From Penium margaritaceum (lineage: Eukaryota > Streptophyta > Zygnematophyceae > Desmidiales > Peniaceae), in contig SZWC01000548.1 in assembly GCA_023375785.1 (NCBI GenBank), positions 238,072 to 302,071 of the forward strand: a DNA stretch of 64,000 nucleotides, given 5' to 3'. Positions 59,325 through 64,000 of the stretch are shown here, one piece after another. Each line of letters starts with the position of its first letter. The first letter of the stretch is position 1. Below the pieces are notes generated by a model. The model had not been told where the DNA came from. It saw nothing but the letters and a program-made list of their open reading frames with translations, and made no database searches. The position numbers and the translations under genes were made by a program.

Positions 59325-59401
59325 CCTGTGAAGCGCAATGGTTAGCGTTACAGAGTTAGAGCCGTGAGGTCACGGCTTCGAACCCTGGTATGGGCAATTT
59401 T
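59325..59401 (+). other. tRNA-like module, B1 3' LTR
   Basis: D-arm-like AGCGCAATGGTTAGCGTT at 59332-59349 and B-box-like GGCTTCGAACCC at 59374-59385, then TTTT at 59398-59401. Between them GCCGTG/CACGGC could form an extra 6-bp stem. Confidence 0.62.
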
Positions 59402-59774
59402 CTTTTTGAACCATAGGATGAGAGGAAGCTTCTAGGATGCTTCCAGTGGAGGTTGCCACTTGGCGGTCACAGGACGCATGACGTGGCGGACTAGTGACGT
59501 GGCCCGGGATTGCCCTGGAAGTGGCCCTCCAAGGAGCCACTACGCACACAATTCTAGAGCCGGCTGTAGGACTATAAGTACATGTCACTTGCATGTGATT
59601 AATTATCCACTTCTTACCCTTGAGACTTGTGCTGAAAACTGAGGCATAAGTTGGCCAACCAAGGGCACATATAAAAGACTTGGGACAAGCTAAAAGGGGG
59701 AACCGAGAGGCCACGGAAGGGACAAGCTTTATGAGCTGAACAGTGTGGAAACACGATCCTGAGGGGGATATCTT

Positions 59775-59796
59775 CTCATAGCTGAAATGCTATGAG
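59775..59796 (+). other. Conserved LTR hairpin, B1 3' LTR
   Basis: Identical to the hairpin of the 5' LTR: CTCATAGC and GCTATGAG around TGAAAT. Confidence 0.87.
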
Positions 59797-59859
59797 CGGT
59801 CGGCGGATGTCACTGTACTCCGTTTTTAGACCGTTTGCCTCAGGCGGGTTGACAATTGC

Positions 59860-60827
59860 AATGCACACCGCATCCATTTTTTGTTGGCGAAGCCTTCTGT
59901 GTACCTTTTGCCTCTGGGGATGGACAACTGCCACCACCGGTTAAGAAACAGGCTCGCTAATATGTATGGCATTTCATCCAATGGTGGGAGCAGTATCGCT
60001 ATCACCCATTCCTCCGTCGAATATGTACACTTCAGGCATTTGGGCAATGTGAGAGATGGGGAACAAGAATTTTACTGTACATTTGAGTTCTTGCTTGATA
60101 CCAGAGTGTGAGTAATGTCGCTATCACCCATTCCTCCAACAAGCCACTATAATGCTATGTTTGCCAACCTTTCTTCAAATGCTCGTTCTCATATAAAGTT
60201 CAGTTTAGAATTGGAAACATTGACCGGTTCAATTTTGTTTATAATTTGACCAGGCACGGTTAGTTCAAAACATGAATTGGGGGGGACAGAGGGGGGGGGG
60301 AGAGACCAAATTGAAACTGAATTGTGGATTGATGTTTAGTTTCAGGTAAAATTGGTCATGCAACAGGCATGTCCAGTTTCTTGTTTGTATTTAAGTTTGC
60401 ACCAATGTTTCACAATTTCTTCACAAACTTGCAAGGCTAGTTTTCAGGCACATTCTACACTTGCACAATATCATTTGCCCAGGTAAGAGTAGAATAATAG
60501 TGGGAGAGGGGGGAGGAGAGAGAGAGAGAGAGATAGAGAGAGTGGGGCAGTCATTGGTGAGTGGTCGTGCCCTTCACCCCCTGTCAGCTCTTGTGACTGT
60601 TGCATTACCCACACACAAAAACAACAAGTACACGGCCCCTCTTAACCACAGTGTTCACATCCGGGTCAGAGAGAAATATTTGGACTCTGAGGTTGATGCA
60701 GTGGCACGGACAGTTGAGCCACATCAAGTTGTTGAAGTGTGATCCCTGCCACCTTACTTCCAATGCCTCAATCTACCCAGATGGAGCTGATGACTACATT
60801 TGAAATTGCACCAGCAGAGCAGGAACG
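59860..60827. other. Low-coding stretch with simple repeats
   Basis: The flank of the B1 element. It has a short repeat (TCGCTATCACCCATTCCTCC near 59995 and 60118), a G-rich run near 60280-60302 and a GA-rich run near 60505-60545. An open frame at 59881-60111 has no known domain. A GTAAGG donor-like site on the minus strand near 60750 may belong to the hAT remnant that follows. Confidence 0.45.
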
Positions 60828-61500
60828 TGACATGTACGTGAGGTCAAGCAGCATGGAGTACACTTTTCACCTCTCATTGAACAAGTGACCGGTCAGCACC
60901 ATGTAATGCTTGAGGTTGACTGCTGTCCACCCGTCTGTGGTAAAGGCCATCATGCCTTCCACAAGGACCAGGTGGGCATCCACAACCTCCTAGGCTTGCT
61001 TGCATGTGGAGTTGCGTTCGTCACTCATAGAGTGCCTCTTGTGTGCATGGAGGTCTATGCGCGATCCAGTGAGGAGCTTGTGCATCTTCGGCAACTCAAT
61101 CACCCGCATGGCAAAGGGCACTATGCAGAAGAGATCCATGACATAATAACACAGGTGTACATTGGTGTACATGTTGATACAACACATAACAGTAAGTATC
61201 TAATGGAGTTTGCAACTAGATCTGAACGACTGTCATGTAGACGAAATCCTATACTACTAGCCACTTACAAGGTGTAGTCTCGCAGATTTTTCAAGATGCT
61301 TGTTGCCAAGGTGAGTCACCATTGTAGAAGAACTTCTCTTGTTTTTCTTCTTCACCCTATTGCACAGGGTGCACTTCTTGTAGCCTGGAGCCTTGTCCAC
61401 AGATGTCCTATAGATGGGACTGCGCATCACCTTCGCGTCATCTACTTTGCTGTCTTTGCCGCCAGCGCCTACGACAGGAGTTGGAGCGGTGGCTGCTACA
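60828..61500 (-). pseudogene. hAT-type transposase remnant with BED zinc finger (hAT-2)
   Basis: On the minus strand an exon-like stretch from about 61500 encodes YKKCTLCNRVKKKNKRSSS and then H-X4-H. The Cys pair is at 61362-61373 and the His codons at 61311-61313 and 61296-61298, a BED-type zinc finger (DNA binding). It ends at a good splice donor, GTAAGT (61268 downward). Beyond a short presumed intron comes FAMRVIELPKMHKLLTGSRI, then MMAFTTDGWTAVNLKHYMVL and TGHLF (about 60960-60880), the first-Asp block of hAT transposases, then VYSMLLDLTYMS. Two in-frame stops are visible: TAG in the stretch before VVDAHLV, and TGA where NERW is expected. The second-Asp block and dimerisation domain were not found. 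It is a pseudogene. Confidence 0.65.
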
Positions 61501-62236
61501 GCTGGAAATGTCTATCCCGGCACCAGAGTGGTGATACGCTTGCATCGACAGTAGACACACTGCTTGCAGAATGTGGCAAAAGAGCCGCCAGGCCTGTCAA
61601 TTGAACGGGGGCAGAGGCGGCACTAGTCACATTGTATTCATGCACAGTGGAGGACGTGAAGACGTGTGCTTGGGAAGCTAGAACCAAAGGTCGTGTTGGA
61701 GTCAAGAGAGCCAATGGCTGAGTCAAGGTTGTAGCCATAGACGCAGCGACAGGGTTGGTGTTACAGGGCTGTTTGAGGCATTTGCTTTGGGCCTTGACTG
61801 CGTTTCCAGCCATTCTGACAAACATTTTAGTCAACGTCTCCATCAGAGTCAACGACATTTGTTATTTTCCTCGGTGTCCAGCTGGTCCATGAGATCCGGG
61901 TCAACAGTCTCATAGGCGTTGTCATCCGAGCTGTACGTGGCTTCATGCTGACCAGTCTTGCGGGTGGATGCAGTGAGGCCGAGGGGTGATACTTCGGTAC
62001 ATGCTCGAGGAGCCGGGTGCCGTGATGATAGCATGCAGGTCTGCAAGAGACTCCTTGCCGGAAGGTTCCATGGCGGCACTGTGGTTGTCCTATTGAAGTT
62101 GGTGGGAGACAATGGACACCTTGCACAAGAGCGGAAAGAAGATGTAGGAGGAGAACAAGGAGAGGACGTACATGATAGAGGACGGCTCGATGTGCCCTTT
62201 GTTGCACGGCTCACTGAGCGATTTCAACACGCATGA
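61501..62236 (-). other. Possible 5' part of hAT-2 locus
   Basis: Upstream of the BED exon on the minus strand are open stretches (61849-62214, ending YSSDDNAYETVDPDLMDQLD, acidic; and 61496-61858). They have no named domain. Their position fits leading exons or a 5' region, but no start or splice site is certain. Confidence 0.3.
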
Positions 62237-64000
62237 AAGAAAATCAGAATGACTCTATAGCATCAAATGAACTGACTTTCTTTCACTGGTCATACGGACC
62301 TGAATACGGGTTTTTTAGATGTAATGCTAGGGACAAATCACAATAGTACATCATTGAAAAGGTATGAAATTAAGTAGAGTACCTCGTCCAACTACGCCGT
62401 GTCAAGTGGTTTGAAATTTCAATTCATGGGTATACAAGGAACTAAGTTCCTTTTTCCTTCATCCAGCTCAAAAATAAACTTTCACATGAAAAATTGGCAA
62501 TATTATCTGGCATGTGATTACCAAAGACAAATATAACCACAAAATAGGATGTGCAAGTGTGGAGCAAGTTTCAAAATCATGCAAAGTGGTGTAAACCTTT
62601 GAGACATCACGAGTCATGTGTAAGGTTAGTGGCGGGTGTCTTGTAGTGAGAACCACCTTAGCAGACCACGCAGCCTCTCACACAAAATACTCATGTCACA
62701 TTTGGTTCACTTTTACTCATCGATGGTCCAATTGGTTCATTATTGAGACCATCGCAACGAGATGTAGTAATATTTTAATCATAAGATTCAACCACTTTTG
62801 ACACATGAGATACGGACCATGCAAATGAACAGAACATACCAAAGCCTCTTCGAATACAAGATATTGTATGTGCGGTTCAGCTTAAAAACCGAATCAGCTT
62901 CATCTTTTGAACCAAACAAATATGGTTTTGCCGCTTGCCACACACCAGAACCGATCTGCCATTCAAGTTGATGGCATTGGTGTGGAATGCCCTAATTACC
63001 CGACGTCACCGTTTTCCAGTTTTGCACTTCGGTTCGGTTTCCCAAACCAGATTGGAAAACCGGACTACTAGCACTACCCCTCCCCTCCCACCCCAGGTCA
63101 GCCACTCACCACCAATTCATCACGTCATGTGATGAATTGGTGGTTTGTACCATTGCTTGATTTCCATCCCTCATTGCTCCACATGTGACTGGCTATGATC
63201 CTTAAATCACTGGTCGCTGATTGAATTGCTTTTACAACTCGCTCAAAAAATCACTCTCCAGATCATGGCAAGTAGTGAATAAATGCCCCCTCTCTTTCAA
63301 TCTTTTTTCTTCCACTACCCCTCCCTCTTTATACCCTGTCATTTTCAAGATTATGATGATATTCTCCATACATGGGCATACATGTACAAGGGTAGCATTT
63401 CATGTCAGGTTGGAATGTGATGTGAGCCATGCATACTTGTCTGAAGGACCAAAAAGGTTGGTGAGATGTTGCCCACATGTGGGAGTACAGGTTAAAGAAC
63501 AATAAAAAAATTGCGTGAACATAGTGATTTTTTCAAGACAAAATTGCTCAAGCGTAGCATTGGCAGTTTTTGACAGAGAATTATCTGTTTTATGATCAAA
63601 GATCGCTGGTTAGGGATGGCAGTAGTCACTTAAGCATCCATCTATCGTGAATGGTAGCTTATCACTGCCTTGTTTTAAGGCCCTTACTCATGCCTTGATT
63701 ATTGTGTTCTTCTCCACATTCTACAGACGATACAAGTTGAAAGTTGAGAGAAAGGCCATCTTGTTCACTTACCTGCCACCACCAGCTGTAGCCACTGTTT
63801 GCATGATTCAATCTTGTGGCACAAGATAAAATCTTGGCCTCGTAACTTACAGTATCTGAAGTTTGTGGCAAAAAAAGTGCACACAACAAATATACCTACA
63901 GAGAAATTGTCATTTTGAATGTGAATTTGGATAGATAGTTTCCAATACTTTTCCCATGAAACCAACATATTTGACACCCTCCATACTTCCGGCACAAAAC
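62237..64000. other. Low-coding AT-rich stretch
   Basis: I see no gene, RNA gene or copia sequence. The only structured feature is the long hairpin at 63108-63144. Confidence 0.6.
63108..63144. other. Perfect 16-bp inverted repeat
   Basis: ACCACCAATTCATCAC at 63108-63123 is the exact reverse complement of 63129-63144, with the loop GTCAT. The outward bases do not pair. It is longer than expected by chance but lacks neighbouring element ends. Confidence 0.88.

Larger units (their letters stand above)
53722..59854 (+). mobile_element. Full-length family B (subtype B1) copia element
   Basis: Both LTRs are 658 bp (53722-54379 and 59197-59854). The perfect 5-bp duplication ATTGC (53717-53721 and 59855-59859) flanks it. 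Primer site from 54380. Gag is about 54812-55660 with a knuckle motif near 55560; protease LDSGT near 55738; GAG-pre-integrase WHRRFGHV near 56230; integrase about 56400-57050; RT about 57660-58330 with YVDD at 58149; RNase H about 58640-59130 (KHIDIRYHYSRDL). A purine tract lies before the 3' LTR. The LTRs differ by about 4-5% by eye. It is younger than the A elements but older than the B2 element. All parts are represented; about five breaks. Confidence 0.93.
59197..59854 (+). repeat. 3' LTR of B1 element
   Basis: The same length as the 5' LTR. It is preceded by the purine tract GCAAGGGAGAG. Confidence 0.93.

Noticed and set aside
50535-61500. One long hAT gene split by the B1 element
   Set aside because: Both remnants contain the first catalytic-Asp block, so they cannot be consecutive parts of one transposase.

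Overview
This looks like nuclear DNA of a green-plant-lineage eukaryote (land plant or streptophyte alga; species not resolvable by eye). About two thirds of the window is Ty1/copia-type LTR retrotransposon sequence. The rest is low-coding DNA and two broken hAT-type DNA transposon genes. I found no intact host gene. Runs of N show a draft assembly.

Three copia families recur. Family A has LTRs of about 710-745 bp and the usual plant primer site, complementary to the 3' end of initiator tRNA-Met. Families B (LTR about 660-770 bp) and C (about 720 bp) instead carry a site complementary to the anticodon arm of the same tRNA, the 'half-tRNA' arrangement known from Drosophila copia and yeast Ty5.

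Layout. 1-2721: first copy of an old duplicated segment, followed by a family A LTR. 3.3-11.2 kb: a mosaic of family A and C fossils in both orientations, including a short minus-strand A element (6694-9170). 11.2-12.2 kb: no gene. 12190-14902: second copy of the duplicated segment, entering a complete but decayed A element (14903-21225). 21.2-23.6 kb: unassigned. 23610-45040: a nest. A family C element holds a solo A LTR in its 5' LTR and, in its RT region, a minus-strand family B element (28185-43937). That B element holds a young plus-strand B element (28248-33890) and an A element (35433-41666). Every nesting level is marked by a 5-bp target-site duplication. 45.5-49.5 kb: an A LTR fragment and a partial B element. 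49.5-53.7 kb: low-coding DNA with a hAT core remnant on the minus strand. 53722-59854: a B element with both LTRs and a perfect 5-bp duplication. 59.9-64 kb: low-coding DNA with a second minus-strand hAT remnant that has a BED zinc-finger exon.

The least expected signals are in the family B LTRs. First, each copy that covers the region has a tRNA-like module (A-box and B-box-like motifs followed by a T run) in the sense direction. Second, an 8-bp hairpin upstream of the primer site shows compensatory base-pair changes between copies, with a constant 6-nt loop of form TGNAAT. Together these suggest selected RNA structure in the LTR transcript.
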